Counted from the first letter of the stretch, positions 49,173 to 58,404 are shown. The stretch is DNA of 64,000 nucleotides from Clostridia bacterium (GCA_017517665.1 JAFWYP010000001.1:1-64000), one strand, 5' to 3'. Numbers and translations: made by a program. Notes: generated from the letters alone by a model not told the origin.

Positions 49173-50534
49173 TTACATTCCAAACTGCGAGGGGTCAAAA
49201 CCCTGTGGCATTCTGAACTTTTGCTTTCTGCGGCGTTTACCGCCCTTTTTGCCGCCCATCTGCTTGAACATTTTCTGCATCTGTCTGAACTGATTGAGAA
49301 GCTTGTTGACATCTTCAATGCTCCGACCGCAGCCTGCGGCGATTCTTTTTTTGCGTGAAGGGTTGATTATATCGGGATTTTGACGTTCCTTTTCGGTCAT
49401 TGAAAGGATAATCGCCTTTGTGCGGTCAAACTGACGTTCGTCAATTTCAATATCCTTTGCTTTGTTGCCGATACCGGGAAGCATTCCGAGAATATCCTGA
49501 AGCGAACCCATTTTACGGATTTGCTCAAACTGGTCAAGCAAATCGTTGAGGTCGAATTTATTCTGCAGGAGTTTCTTTTCAAGCTCTTCCGCTTTCTTTT
49601 CGTCAATAGCCATTTCGGCTTTTTCAATAAGCGAAAGAACGTCGCCCATGCCGAGAATTCTTGAAGCCATTCTGTCGGGATGGAAAACATCAAGATTTTC
49701 AAGCTTTTCACCCATACCGACAAACTTAATCGGTTTACCTGTTACGGCTCTTGCGGAAAGTGCTGCACCGCCTCTGGTGTCACCGTCAAGCTTTGTAAGA
49801 ATAAGACCGTCAATTCCGAGAGCCCCGTCAAATGCGGTTGCAACGTTAACGGCATCCTGACCTGTCATTGCATCAACAACAAGGAGAATTTCATGGGGCT
49901 TTACCTCAGCCTTGACAGCTTTGAGTTCATCCATGAGTTCTTCGTCAACATGAAGACGGCCAGCGGTATCAAGGATAACGTAATCGTAACCGTGTTCCTT
50001 TGAGTAGGCGATAGCTTCTTTTGCAATCTGAACGGGATTTGTCTGTCCCATTTCAAAAACGGGAGCACCGACCTGTTCACCTACAACCTGAAGCTGTTTA
50101 ATAGCCGCGGGTCTGTAAATATCGCAGGCTACGAGAAGGGGACGGTGGTTTTCCTTTTTAAGCATAAGTGCAAGTTTTGCACAGTGAGTTGTTTTACCTG
50201 AACCCTGAAGTCCGCACATGAGAACGACTGTCGGCGGATGGTTTGCATATGCAAGACGGCTCTTTGTTCCGCCCATAAGTGCAACCAACTCTTCCTTGAC
50301 GATTTTGATAACCATCTGGGAGGGGGTAAGGCTTTCCATAACCTTTTCGCCGATTGCTTTTTCGGTTACGGTGTTTGTGAAATCCTTGGCAACCTTATAG
50401 TTAACGTCAGCTTCAAGAAGTGCCATACGTACTTCACGCATCGCAGAGCGAACATCTGCTTCGGTAAGGCTTCCTTTGCTTTTAAGATTTTTAAATGCAG
50501 ACTCAAGTCTTTCTGAAAGTCCTTCAAATGCCAA
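49173..50534 (-). CDS. ffh: Signal recognition particle GTPase Ffh (SRP54)
   Basis: The 453-residue protein binds signal peptides and SRP RNA. N domain (about 1-85), G domain with GLQGSGKTTHCAK (P-loop), DIYRPAA, DTAGRLH and TKLDGDTRGG, and a Met-rich M domain (about 310-453) ending in a basic, Gly-rich tail (KQMGGKKGGKRRRK). TTG 50534 is chosen: GAGGTG is 6 bases upstream and gives MAFEGLSERL, the usual start. Length normal (about 450). Confidence 0.96.
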   Translation of the reverse strand: MAFEGLSERLESAFKNLKSKGSLTEADVRSAMREVRMALLEADVNYKVAKDFTNTVTEKAIGEKVMESLTPSQMVIKIVKEELVALMGGTKSRLAYANHPPTVVLMCGLQGSGKTTHCAKLALMLKKENHRPLLVACDIYRPAAIKQLQVVGEQVGAPVFEMGQTNPVQIAKEAIAYSKEHGYDYVILDTAGRLHVDEELMDELKAVKAEVKPHEILLVVDAMTGQDAVNVATAFDGALGIDGLILTKLDGDTRGGAALSARAVTGKPIKFVGMGEKLENLDVFHPDRMASRILGMGDVLSLIEKAEMAIDEKKAEELEKKLLQNKFDLNDLLDQFEQIRKMGSLQDILGMLPGIGNKAKDIEIDERQFDRTKAIILSMTEKERQNPDIINPSRKKRIAAGCGRSIEDVNKLLNQFRQMQKMFKQMGGKKGGKRRRKQKFRMPQGFDPSQFGM

Positions 50535-50576
50535 TGTTTTCACCTCGGTTTCATTATTTTATAATGTATATGTATC

Positions 50577-50942
50577 TCAGCTTTCGAGCATTGTCATTGC
50601 CGCTGCTTTGATACGCACGCTGTAGTCGTTGATTTCTTTTGAAAGGCTGTGGCGCAGATTATGCTCAGCGATGTGATTTGCGCATTCAATAATCTCATTC
50701 AGACCCTGACGCATATCTTCAAAACGTTTAGCCATGCCCAATCTGTTTTCCATATCCTGAAGCTGGGTTTCGGCTCTTTTGATTGCATCGCGTACGCCTT
50801 GCCTTGTTATACCTTCGTTTTCGGCAATTTCAGAGAGAGAAAGGTCATCATTATAATAGTATTCCAAAAAATCACGCTGCTTTGCCGTGAGCATTTCGCC
50901 GTAGAAATCAATAAGCACTGCCATTTCATAATTTTTTGCCAT
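50577..50942 (-). CDS. ylxM: YlxM/p13-type helix-turn-helix protein
   Basis: A 121-residue UPF0122 protein with a sigma-region-4-like helix-turn-helix: LTAKQRDFLEYYYNDDLSLSEIAENEGITRQGVRD (about 19-52; given only as its span) and a helical C-terminal part. In streptococci the homologue stimulates the SRP GTPase cycle, consistent with its place before ffh. AAAGGAGGG precedes the ATG. First gene of the ylxM-ffh-rpsP-khpA-rimM-trmD operon. Confidence 0.92.
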   Translation of the reverse strand: MAKNYEMAVLIDFYGEMLTAKQRDFLEYYYNDDLSLSEIAENEGITRQGVRDAIKRAETQLQDMENRLGMAKRFEDMRQGLNEIIECANHIAEHNLRHSLSKEINDYSVRIKAAAMTMLES

Positions 50943-51018
50943 TTCAGACCCTCCTTTCTCACTGCATTACACAAAAATAACGGTCTTTTTCCGGACTTTT
51001 ACACCCATGAAAAAGAAC

Positions 51019-51050
51019 CGACCTGTAAAGTTTCTTTGCTTTACAGGTCG
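51019..51050 (-). promoter_or_regulatory. Start-site hairpin in the ylxM-ffh leader
   Basis: CGACCTGTAAAG / CTTTACAGGTCG is a perfect 12-bp stem with an eight-base loop. Leftward transcription should begin in or just before its first arm, and the stem is followed by GGTTCTTTTT. It could shield the 5' end or act as an early attenuator. Confidence 0.6.
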
Positions 51051-51052
51051 TT

Positions 51053-51081
51053 ATTATACTAAAAATAATCAAGCTTGTCAA
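51053..51081 (-). promoter_or_regulatory. Consensus promoter of the ylxM-ffh-trmD operon
   Basis: Leftward TTGACA (51081-51076), 17 bp, TATAAT (51058-51053): perfect boxes and spacing. Confidence 0.88.
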
Positions 51082-51255
51082 GAGCTTTTTTAACAGTGTT
51101 TTTCGCACTTTTCCACTTTTTTCTCACCAAAATCTCCAAAAACAGGTGGAAACTCTACAGATTGTGGTTTGCAAAGGTGAAAATCACTACATGCATCGGG
51201 TTATCCACATTTCGTGAGTGGAAAACTTTTTTACACGGTGCCGGTGTTCAGTGCT

Positions 51256-51277
51256 TGTAAAGCTGCATAGCTTTACA
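51256..51277 (-). terminator. Weak terminator-like hairpin after mutS2
   Basis: TGTAAAGCT / AGCTTTACA, 9 bp with a GCAT loop, 4 bases after the mutS2 stop. No T-run follows, so termination may be inefficient or factor-dependent. Confidence 0.35.
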
Positions 51278-51281
51278 CAAA

Positions 51282-53675
51282 TCATTTCAAAGTAACGATT
51301 GTTACACCATCTTCGCCCTCGCCGTAAACACCCAGACGGCTTGTTTTGACATAGGGAGAAGCCTTGAGATAACGTGTTACCGCAGTGCGCAGTGCGCCGG
51401 TGCCCTTTCCGTGGACAATTGTGAATTCATTAAGACCCGAGCGAAGACCCTGGTCAATGAATCTGTCAAGCTCAATGAGGCATTCATCAACGGTCATCCC
51501 TCTCAAATCAAGTCTTGTTGAGGGCGCCATGTTGAGTCGGCTTTCGCCGTGGATTGCAATGCCCGATTTCTTTTCTTTTTTCTTCGGCGCATTTTCGCAA
51601 AGGCGGAGATTTGAAAGCTTGACTCTTGTTTTGATTGAGCCTGCCTGAACTTCAACGTTACCGTTTTTGTCAACGGGAGAAAGCACTTTTGCCTGCTTTG
51701 CTATGTCACGGATAATTACCGTATCTCCCGCAACAAGTGCGCGGGGAAGAACGTAATCCTTATCGTCATCCTCGATTCCGATAACGGGGTCTGCGGCGGA
51801 ATCAATGGACTCAATTCCCTTTTTGACAGCTGATTTTGCACGTTTTGCGAGCTCTGCGGCATCTTTTGTTTTTTGCTGTTCTTTTTTGAGCTTATCTATT
51901 TCCTGAAGAAGTGAATATGCTTCTCGTTTTGCCTGTTCAACAACACGCATAGCCTGAGAACGGGCTTTTTCCATTTCCTTTTCACGGAGTATTGCTATTT
52001 CTTCACGGAGTTTTTCCGCGCTTTCCTTTTCTTTGTCTGCCTTTTCAGAAAGCTGTTTTGCTCTGTCATATTCATCTTCCATGCGGCGGCGTGTTTCCTC
52101 AAGCTTGTCAACAACATTTTCAAACTCTTTGTTTTCGCTTGAAACAAGGTCGCTTGCACGCTTGATAACATCCGCATCAAGTCCGAGTTTTTCGCTTATC
52201 GCAAGAGCGTTCGATTTGCCGGGTACACCGATAAGAAGGCGGTAAGTGGGACGAAGCGAAGCAACGTCAAATTCACAGCTTCCGTTCTGTACTCTCGGAG
52301 TTTCAAGTGCGTATGCTTTCAGCTCCGCATAATGGGTTGTTGCGGCGATTTTTGCACCCTTGAAGTGAAGCGCTTCAAGGATTGCCATTGCAAGCGCAGC
52401 ACCTTCAACGGGGTCTGTGCCTGCACCGAGTTCATCAATGAGGATAAGACTTTTATCATCCGCATCGTTGAAAATGCTGATGATATTTGTCATGTGTGCT
52501 GAGAAGGTTGAAAGCGATTGCTCGATTGATTGCTCGTCGCCGATATCGGAAAGAATTTTGTCAAAAACGGAAATTTCGCTTCTGTCACCTGCAGGAATCA
52601 TCATTCCGCACATACCCATCATTGAAAGCAGACCGAGCGTTTTGATTGAAACGGTTTTACCGCCCGTGTTCGGACCAGTGATAACGAGAGTGTCAAAATC
52701 TTCGCCGAGCATTATGTCGACAGGAACAACCTTTTTGGGGTCAATGAGAGGATGTCTTGCTGCGCGGAGATTTATAACTCCTTTATCATTGATAATCGGA
52801 GGACATCCCTTGATTTTATATGCGTACTGCGCCTTTGCAAAAATAAGATTAAGTTCGAGCGCGCATTCATAGCTGTTTTTGATGCTTTGTTCAAAATCAC
52901 CTGCGCTTGCGGAAAGCTCTGCAAGGATTCTTTCAATTTCTTCGCGTTCCTTTGTCTGAAGAACACGGATTTCGTTGTTGGCTTCAACAACAGCCATAGG
53001 CTCAATAAATACAGTTGCACCGCTTGCCGATGTATCGTGAACAAGACCTGCAATTTCGCTTCTGTGTTCACTTTTGACTGGAACAACATATCTGCCGTTT
53101 CGCTGTGTGATTATATTTTCCTGCAGATACTTTGAGTGGCTCTGTGAACGTGAGAATTTTTCAAGCTGTTCTCTGATTTTGGATTCCTGAACTCTTATTT
53201 TGCGTCTTATTGCGGCGAGAGTGGGGGAGGCATTATCGGAGATTTCTTCTTCCGAAATGATTGCATTGAAAATTGCCGTTTCAAGATATTTGTTGGGTAC
53301 AAGAGCATTGAAAAGTGTATCAAGAACGGTCTGAACACCTGCGTTTGATGCTCTCCATTGCGAAAGAGTTCGTATAACACGCAGAACTCCTCCGATATCG
53401 AGAAGTTCTCTTGTGTTTAAAACGCTTCCTGCATTTGCCCTGCTCAATGCATTGTTGACATTTTTCAGACCTCCGAATGAAGGTCCGCCGAAACGGGCAA
53501 GAAGCATATGCGCATCAACCGTCTGACTGAGCAAGGCTCTTGCAAGGTCGGGGTTTGTTTCGGGTCTGAGGTGCAAAGCGTTGTATCTTGCATCGTCACA
53601 GCTTGTGAATTCTGCAAGTCTTTCAAGCACTTTGTCAAATTCAAGCGCTTTTGAATGTTTATCAAATGAATTCAT
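51282..53675 (-). CDS. mutS2: MutS2 (RqcU), ribosome-collision/recombination ATPase
   Basis: A 797-residue MutS-like ATPase lacking the mismatch-binding N-terminal domains. LVITGPNTGGKTVSIKTLG is the Walker A, STFSAHMTNI and LILIDELGAGTDPVEG follow, then a long coiled coil (about 510-630, Glu/Lys/Arg-rich) and a C-terminal Smr nuclease-like domain (LDLRGMTVDECLIELDRFID, IVHGKGTGALR). In Bacillus it splits collided ribosomes. Last of the six-gene unit starting at the FHA gene. Confidence 0.95.
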   Translation of the reverse strand: MNSFDKHSKALEFDKVLERLAEFTSCDDARYNALHLRPETNPDLARALLSQTVDAHMLLARFGGPSFGGLKNVNNALSRANAGSVLNTRELLDIGGVLRVIRTLSQWRASNAGVQTVLDTLFNALVPNKYLETAIFNAIISEEEISDNASPTLAAIRRKIRVQESKIREQLEKFSRSQSHSKYLQENIITQRNGRYVVPVKSEHRSEIAGLVHDTSASGATVFIEPMAVVEANNEIRVLQTKEREEIERILAELSASAGDFEQSIKNSYECALELNLIFAKAQYAYKIKGCPPIINDKGVINLRAARHPLIDPKKVVPVDIMLGEDFDTLVITGPNTGGKTVSIKTLGLLSMMGMCGMMIPAGDRSEISVFDKILSDIGDEQSIEQSLSTFSAHMTNIISIFNDADDKSLILIDELGAGTDPVEGAALAMAILEALHFKGAKIAATTHYAELKAYALETPRVQNGSCEFDVASLRPTYRLLIGVPGKSNALAISEKLGLDADVIKRASDLVSSENKEFENVVDKLEETRRRMEDEYDRAKQLSEKADKEKESAEKLREEIAILREKEMEKARSQAMRVVEQAKREAYSLLQEIDKLKKEQQKTKDAAELAKRAKSAVKKGIESIDSAADPVIGIEDDDKDYVLPRALVAGDTVIIRDIAKQAKVLSPVDKNGNVEVQAGSIKTRVKLSNLRLCENAPKKKEKKSGIAIHGESRLNMAPSTRLDLRGMTVDECLIELDRFIDQGLRSGLNEFTIVHGKGTGALRTAVTRYLKASPYVKTSRLGVYGEGEDGVTIVTLK

Positions 53676-53692
53676 TTTTTTCTCCTGTGAAA

Positions 53693-54613
53693 TTACTCTT
53701 CTTCGGAGTTTTCTTCTGTTGTTTCCTCTTCGATTATTTCACCGTTTTCGTCGGTTGCCGGTTCTTCGGTAACAACTTCACCGTTTTCATCCGTAACGGG
53801 TTCTGTTGTAATTATTTCACCGTTTTCGTCCGTCATTGGTTCTGTTAAAACCGTCTGAGTGGTTTCGATTACGGTTGAAGGCTCGGCTTCAAATTCGGTT
53901 TCGGGTGCACGTGCCGGTTCGGTTGTGCCGATAACTTCCTGACCGTCAACGGACTGAATTGAAGAAACATACATCATTCCTCCGCTGCGTTCACGCAGAG
54001 TGATTTTCATATATTTATCGGGCTCGGGAGTTGTGTATTCTCCGTCCTCAATCTGTGCCCACGCAAGGTTTCCGATATAACCTACGCTGAGAATTTTGGA
54101 GCTTCCCTGTTTTTCAATATCATAAACCTTGGGAGTGTATGCCGATTCAACACCGGTAATCGGGAGAATATAGCTCTTGAGAGCTGCATCGTATGTTATT
54201 TCATATTCGCTCATATCAATGGATGAATGAAGCGAAGCAATGTCGATTTCTGTTCCGAAAAGACTGACAAAATAATTTTCGATATCTGCCTGAGGAACAA
54301 CAATACCGAAGGTTTCTCCCTCGGAATAGGGATATTTATCCGCACCGTCTTCGCTCATGAGAAGTGCCCATACCGCGCTGTTGAGAAGCTGGGAAACATC
54401 TGCCTGAGTGAGGTCATCAAACGGGTCGGGGTCGAACATTACAACGGGTTTGAGCATTTCCTCATATTCTGCCTTTTCTGCTGTTTTATCCGTGAAATCG
54501 CGAACCTTGTCAACGGTAAAATTTATAACCGTTATAAGACCTACGATTGCAAGAATGCCTGCAATTATTCCTATCGGAAAAGCAAGCTTGTTTTTACCTT
54601 TATTTTTTGCCAC
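53693..54613 (-). CDS. Membrane-anchored protein with acidic repeat tail, unknown
   Basis: A 306-residue protein: basic start (AKNKGKNK), one membrane span (about 11-33), a globular extracellular domain of about 200 residues that I do not recognise, and an acidic C-terminal tail with three TDENGE-type repeats. A GTG start is supported by GGAGG 9 bases upstream. It lies between proA and mutS2 in the same direction, gaps of 14 and 17 bases. Confidence 0.65.
   Translation of the reverse strand: MAKNKGKNKLAFPIGIIAGILAIVGLITVINFTVDKVRDFTDKTAEKAEYEEMLKPVVMFDPDPFDDLTQADVSQLLNSAVWALLMSEDGADKYPYSEGETFGIVVPQADIENYFVSLFGTEIDIASLHSSIDMSEYEITYDAALKSYILPITGVESAYTPKVYDIEKQGSSKILSVGYIGNLAWAQIEDGEYTTPEPDKYMKITLRERSGGMMYVSSIQSVDGQEVIGTTEPARAPETEFEAEPSTVIETTQTVLTEPMTDENGEIITTEPVTDENGEVVTEEPATDENGEIIEEETTEENSEEE
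53699..53845 (-). repeat. Imperfect tandem repeats encoding an acidic tail
   Basis: Three units of about 45-48 bases encode TDENGE followed by two hydrophobic residues, then Thr/Glu and EP. Low-complexity acidic sequence continues to the end. Unit number may vary between strains. Confidence 0.7.
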
Positions 54614-54627
54614 TTGAATGCCTCCAT

Positions 54628-55872
54628 TTACCTTATCTGTCCGTTGCCGCTGATTACATATTTTGAACTTACCATGTGGGCAACACCGAGAGGACCTCTT
54701 GCGTGAAGCTTCTGTGTTGAAATACCTATTTCCGCACCGAAGCCGAATTCACCGCCGTCGGTAAATCTTGTTGATGCGTTAACATAAACTGCCGCCGCGT
54801 CAACTTCCGACTTGAATTTTTCCGAAGCTTCATAGCTGTCCGTTATTATTGCTTCGCTGTGTCCCGTGCCGTATTTTGCGATGTGGGCAATTGCTTCGTC
54901 TATATCTTCAACAACCTTAACGCTGATTTTATAGTCGAGATATTCCGTTGCCCAGTCATCGTCGGTTGCGGGGATTGCATAGGGGAGAATTTCGCAAACA
55001 GCCTCATCGCCCCTGATTTCAACATTCTTTTCCTTAAGCTTTTCGCCGATTGTGATAAGACCAAGCTCTGCAACATCCTTATGAATAAGCAGACCTTCGC
55101 AGGCATTGCATACGGAAACTCTGGAAGCTTTTGCGTTTGCAACGATTTCTGCAGCCATATTGATATCGGCATCGCAGTCAACATAAACATGGCAGTTGCC
55201 TACTCCCGTTTCAATAACGGGTACGGTTGCGTTTTCAACAACGGAACGGATAAGACCTGCACCGCCTCTGGGAATAAGGAGGTCTACATATCCGTTAAGC
55301 TTCATAAGCTCGGTTGCGGCTTGTCTTGAAATGTTTTCAATAAGAATTATGCAGTCCTCGGGAAGACCCGATTCGTTAAGTGCGTTACGCATTACGGCTG
55401 CAATGGCTTTGTTTGAATTGACAGCCTCTTTGCCGCCTTTAAGAATAACGGAATTGCCTGCTTTGAGGCAGATTGCAGCCGCATCGGCGGTAACATTGGG
55501 CCTTGCTTCAAAAATAACGGCAATAACACCGATGGGTACGGAAACTTTTTCGATTTTAAGACCGTTGGGTCTTGTTTCGCCCCAAAGCACTTTGCCAACC
55601 GGGTTTTCGCTTGCGGCAACCTGTCGGAGTCCGTCAGCCATACCCGAAATTCTGTCATGGGTGAGAGTGAGACGGTCAATCATTGCCTGCGAAATGCCCG
55701 CATCTTCGGCGGCTCTTATATCTTTTGCGTTTTCTTCAAGAATGAACTGGGAATTCTTTTCGAGTGCTGCGGCAATTGCGGTGAGAGCATTGTCTATAGT
55801 TGCTCCGCCTGCCTTTGCAAGAATTCTCTGCGCCTCTTTTGAGCGTGCGCCTATATTAATCATATCACTCAT
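54628..55872 (-). CDS. proA: Gamma-glutamyl phosphate reductase
   Basis: The 414-residue aldehyde-dehydrogenase-fold enzyme makes glutamate semialdehyde, step two of proline synthesis. VPIGVIAVIFEARPNVTADA and SRVSVCNACEGLLIHK (with the catalytic Cys) are diagnostic, as is the ending GEFGFGAEIGISTQKLHARGP. GGAGG 7 bases before ATG. Starts at the proB stop with a one-base overlap. Confidence 0.97.
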   Translation of the reverse strand: MSDMINIGARSKEAQRILAKAGGATIDNALTAIAAALEKNSQFILEENAKDIRAAEDAGISQAMIDRLTLTHDRISGMADGLRQVAASENPVGKVLWGETRPNGLKIEKVSVPIGVIAVIFEARPNVTADAAAICLKAGNSVILKGGKEAVNSNKAIAAVMRNALNESGLPEDCIILIENISRQAATELMKLNGYVDLLIPRGGAGLIRSVVENATVPVIETGVGNCHVYVDCDADINMAAEIVANAKASRVSVCNACEGLLIHKDVAELGLITIGEKLKEKNVEIRGDEAVCEILPYAIPATDDDWATEYLDYKISVKVVEDIDEAIAHIAKYGTGHSEAIITDSYEASEKFKSEVDAAAVYVNASTRFTDGGEFGFGAEIGISTQKLHARGPLGVAHMVSSKYVISGNGQIR

Positions 55873-56663
55873 TATTTAACCTCCGCCTTAAACAAAGTGC
55901 CGATTTGTCTGCCGTCAATAAGCTTATAAATATCTTCGGGGTCTGAACCGTTCATAACAACTGTGTCAATGCCTGCAGTTGTTGCGATTTTTGCCGCATG
56001 AAGCTTTGTTATCATGCCGCCCGTACCTCTGCTTGTTCCGTTTCCTCCCGCAAGAGCAAGAATATCATCGTTTATTTCTTCAACGCTGTGGATAAGAACG
56101 GCGTTTTCGTCTTCTCTCGGATTTGCGCTGAAAAGACCGTCAATATCCGTAAGTATAACAAGCGCATCGGCATTAACTATTTCTGCAACATGAGCCGAAA
56201 GGCTGTCGTTATCACCGTAAACGATTTCTTCAACGGCAACGCTGTCGTTTTCGTTAACAACGGGAATAGCGCCGTATTCAAAGAGTTTCATGAATGAATT
56301 GTGAAGATTACGGTGTCTTTCTTCGTTATCAAAGTCATCCTTTGTAACAAGAAGCTGACCCGTTATGTTGCCGTATTCACCGAAAAATTTGTCATAGAGG
56401 AACATAAGCTCGCACTGACCGACGGTTGCCGCAGCCTGTCTGCCCGGTGTGTCCTTGGGTCTTTCTTTAAGACCGAGCTTGCCGACTCCTACGCCGATTG
56501 CACCTGAAGTTACAAGCACGATTTCCATGCCTGCATTTTTGAGGTCACTGAGTACCTGAGCAAGCTTTGACATTCTTCGGAGATTAATTTTTCCGGTGTC
56601 GTATGTGAGGGTTGAAGTGCCGACCTTGACAACCATTCTTTTAACATCTTTTCTGTTTATCAT
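55872..56663 (-). CDS. proB: Glutamate 5-kinase, short form
   Basis: The 263-residue amino-acid kinase makes gamma-glutamyl phosphate. MVVKVGTSTLTYDTGKIN, LVTSGAIGVGVGKLGL, NENDSV and GGMITKLHAAKIA are family motifs. It lacks the C-terminal PUA domain of the E. coli enzyme (367 residues), so feedback control may differ; short forms are known in Firmicutes. ATG overlaps the upstream peptidase stop (ATGA). Confidence 0.96.
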   Translation of the reverse strand: MINRKDVKRMVVKVGTSTLTYDTGKINLRRMSKLAQVLSDLKNAGMEIVLVTSGAIGVGVGKLGLKERPKDTPGRQAAATVGQCELMFLYDKFFGEYGNITGQLLVTKDDFDNEERHRNLHNSFMKLFEYGAIPVVNENDSVAVEEIVYGDNDSLSAHVAEIVNADALVILTDIDGLFSANPREDENAVLIHSVEEINDDILALAGGNGTSRGTGGMITKLHAAKIATTAGIDTVVMNGSDPEDIYKLIDGRQIGTLFKAEVK

Positions 56664-57937
56664 TTTGCATTACTTCTTTCGATTGCTGAATTTATTATCG
56701 ACTCATAAGCCTTTTTTGTTTTTGTTCTGCCTGCAACGCAGAGTGAAATGCGTGACATATCAAAAATTACAGATGCAGTTTCTTTTATTTCATCAAGAGT
56801 TACAGCGCGGATATTACCGATGACTTCCTCTTCCGTTATTTCTCTGCCGTAATAAAGCTGATTTCGTCCGTTTCTCGATGCATGAGAGGAGGGATTTTCA
56901 AGGTCCATCACAAATCCCGTAACAGCCTGTTCCTTTGCTCTTGCAAGTTCTTTTTCGGTAACGGTGTCGGCAAATTCCGAGATGATTTTGATTGTTTCGG
57001 TTATTGCTTTTTCTTCGGATTTTTCACCGAGTCCCATGCATACCGTGAAAATTCCCGATTTAAGATAAGAAACGCAAGAAGTATCTATTGAATAAACAAG
57101 ACCGAGATTTTCTCGTATGTGCTGGAAAAGTCTTGAAGACGGGGTTCCGCCGAGAATTGAAGAAATAAGAAGCGCGGGCTCGCGCATTTTTGTTCCCGCA
57201 GCAACGCCTTCAAAGCCGAGAATAAGCTGATTTTGCGAAAAATCCTTTTTAATCGGAATGATACATGGACAAAACTCCGCAGAAACGGGATTGAGACGGA
57301 AGTCTGTGTTTTTTATGTCGGAAAAATAGCTTTTGCATATTTCAACCGCGGTTTTTTCATCAAAATTACCGCTGATGCTTATTACCGTTCTTTCCGGAAC
57401 ATAAAACTTTTTCATGTGTGCGGTAAGGCTTTCTTTTGTCACCGCATCAACAGTTTCAACCGTTCCGAGAATATTTGAACCGAGCATACTGTTTTTCCAG
57501 ACTTTTTCATAGAAAGTGTCTGTGCAAAGATCTTCGGGGTCATCTTCATACATGGCGATTTCCTCTTTGATGATGCTTTTTTCGAGCTCAATATCTTCCG
57601 CATCGAGTCTGGGGTTTCTGACCATATCACAAAGAATATCGAGAGCCTTCGGCATATGCTCCGAGAGGGTTCTTGCATAAAAACAAGTGGCCTCTCTTGC
57701 CGTATATGCATTGAGGTAACCGCCGATTTCATCCATTTCAACGGCGATGTCCAGAGCTGAACGCTTGTCCGAACCCTTGAAAATCATGTGTTCGATAAAA
57801 TGTGAAGCTCCCGACGTTTCGGGTGTTTCGTAGCCTGAACCGCTTGCAACCCAGATAACGGCGGAAAAGGTTTTTGCATTTTTGCTTTTTTCAAGGACTA
57901 TGCGAAGTCCGTTTTCAAGAGTGATTGTTTCTGTCAT
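56660..57937 (-). CDS. M16 zinc peptidase (YmxG/mitochondrial-processing-like)
   Basis: A 425-residue insulinase-fold protease: inverted zinc motif HFIEH in GASHFIEHMIFKG, with the third ligand Glu in LEKSIIKEEI further on. GLVYSIDTSC is the usual substrate-contact region of the second half. Cytoplasmic by sequence; substrate unknown. Overlaps the FHA gene upstream and proB downstream by 4 bases each. Confidence 0.93.
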   Translation of the reverse strand: MTETITLENGLRIVLEKSKNAKTFSAVIWVASGSGYETPETSGASHFIEHMIFKGSDKRSALDIAVEMDEIGGYLNAYTAREATCFYARTLSEHMPKALDILCDMVRNPRLDAEDIELEKSIIKEEIAMYEDDPEDLCTDTFYEKVWKNSMLGSNILGTVETVDAVTKESLTAHMKKFYVPERTVISISGNFDEKTAVEICKSYFSDIKNTDFRLNPVSAEFCPCIIPIKKDFSQNQLILGFEGVAAGTKMREPALLISSILGGTPSSRLFQHIRENLGLVYSIDTSCVSYLKSGIFTVCMGLGEKSEEKAITETIKIISEFADTVTEKELARAKEQAVTGFVMDLENPSSHASRNGRNQLYYGREITEEEVIGNIRAVTLDEIKETASVIFDMSRISLCVAGRTKTKKAYESIINSAIERSNAK

Positions 57938-58338
57938 TTATTTACCTGCTTGTTATCAAAAATAAGAGTGATATTGCCGAGAGTGATTTTGTCTCCCGTT
58001 TTGAGAAGTTCTTTTTTGTCAATTTTCTTGCCGTTAACAAAAACCTCCGTGCCGTTTCTGATGCTTGTTATATACCAGCCGCCTTTTGAACAAACTATAA
58101 CGGCATGAGTTCTTGAAACGGTTGAATAATTAAGAATTATATCGCAGTTTTTATGCCTTCCGATTGAGGTTTCGCGGCATATAAGAGGAAAAACATCGCC
58201 GTTCACCGTGCTTATCAGCTTTGCACTTCCGAGTGACGGCGCTCTGCGTTTGAGAAGTGCGGATACGCAAAGTGCAAGCACCGCCAATGCAAGAACTGGC
58301 AGTGAATAGTGCGATATCCGTAAAACGAATTCGAGCAT
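57934..58338 (-). CDS. Membrane-anchored FHA-domain protein
   Basis: A 134-residue protein with one N-terminal span (about 8-30) and a C-terminal FHA phosphothreonine-binding domain: SIGRHKNCDIILN (GR-x-x-x-CDI) and STVSRTHAVIV (S-x-x-H), then NGTEVFVNGKKI. GGAG 6 bases before ATG 58338 selects it over the ATG four codons earlier that overlaps the ribosome site. First gene of the six-gene unit; similar proteins accompany Ser/Thr kinase signalling or cell division. Confidence 0.85.
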   Translation of the reverse strand: MLEFVLRISHYSLPVLALAVLALCVSALLKRRAPSLGSAKLISTVNGDVFPLICRETSIGRHKNCDIILNYSTVSRTHAVIVCSKGGWYITSIRNGTEVFVNGKKIDKKELLKTGDKITLGNITLIFDNKQVNK

Positions 58339-58375
58339 ATTTTTCTCCATTATAACTTATGATTATATTTAATTA

Positions 58376-58404
58376 ATAATATCACCGCAGAATTGAATTG
58401 TCAA
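58376..58404 (-). promoter_or_regulatory. Promoter of the FHA-proBA-mutS2 unit
   Basis: Leftward TTGACA (58404-58399), 17 bp, TATTAT (58381-58376). Confidence 0.8.

Larger units (their letters stand above)
50943..51281. other. 339-base gap: ylxM leader and promoter, DnaA-like boxes
   Basis: From left to right: ylxM leader (50943-51046), the start-site hairpin, the consensus promoter, then 51082-51281 without a gene. The last part has a perfect TTATCCACA (51202-51210), three TTTTCCAC-like sequences, and the mutS2-end hairpin TGTAAAGCT/AGCTTTACA (51256-51277), which lacks a T-run. Confidence 0.5.

Noticed and set aside
51100..51235. Replication origin
   Set aside because: Only one exact DnaA box, no dnaA/dnaN/rpmH neighbourhood and no AT-rich unwinding element.
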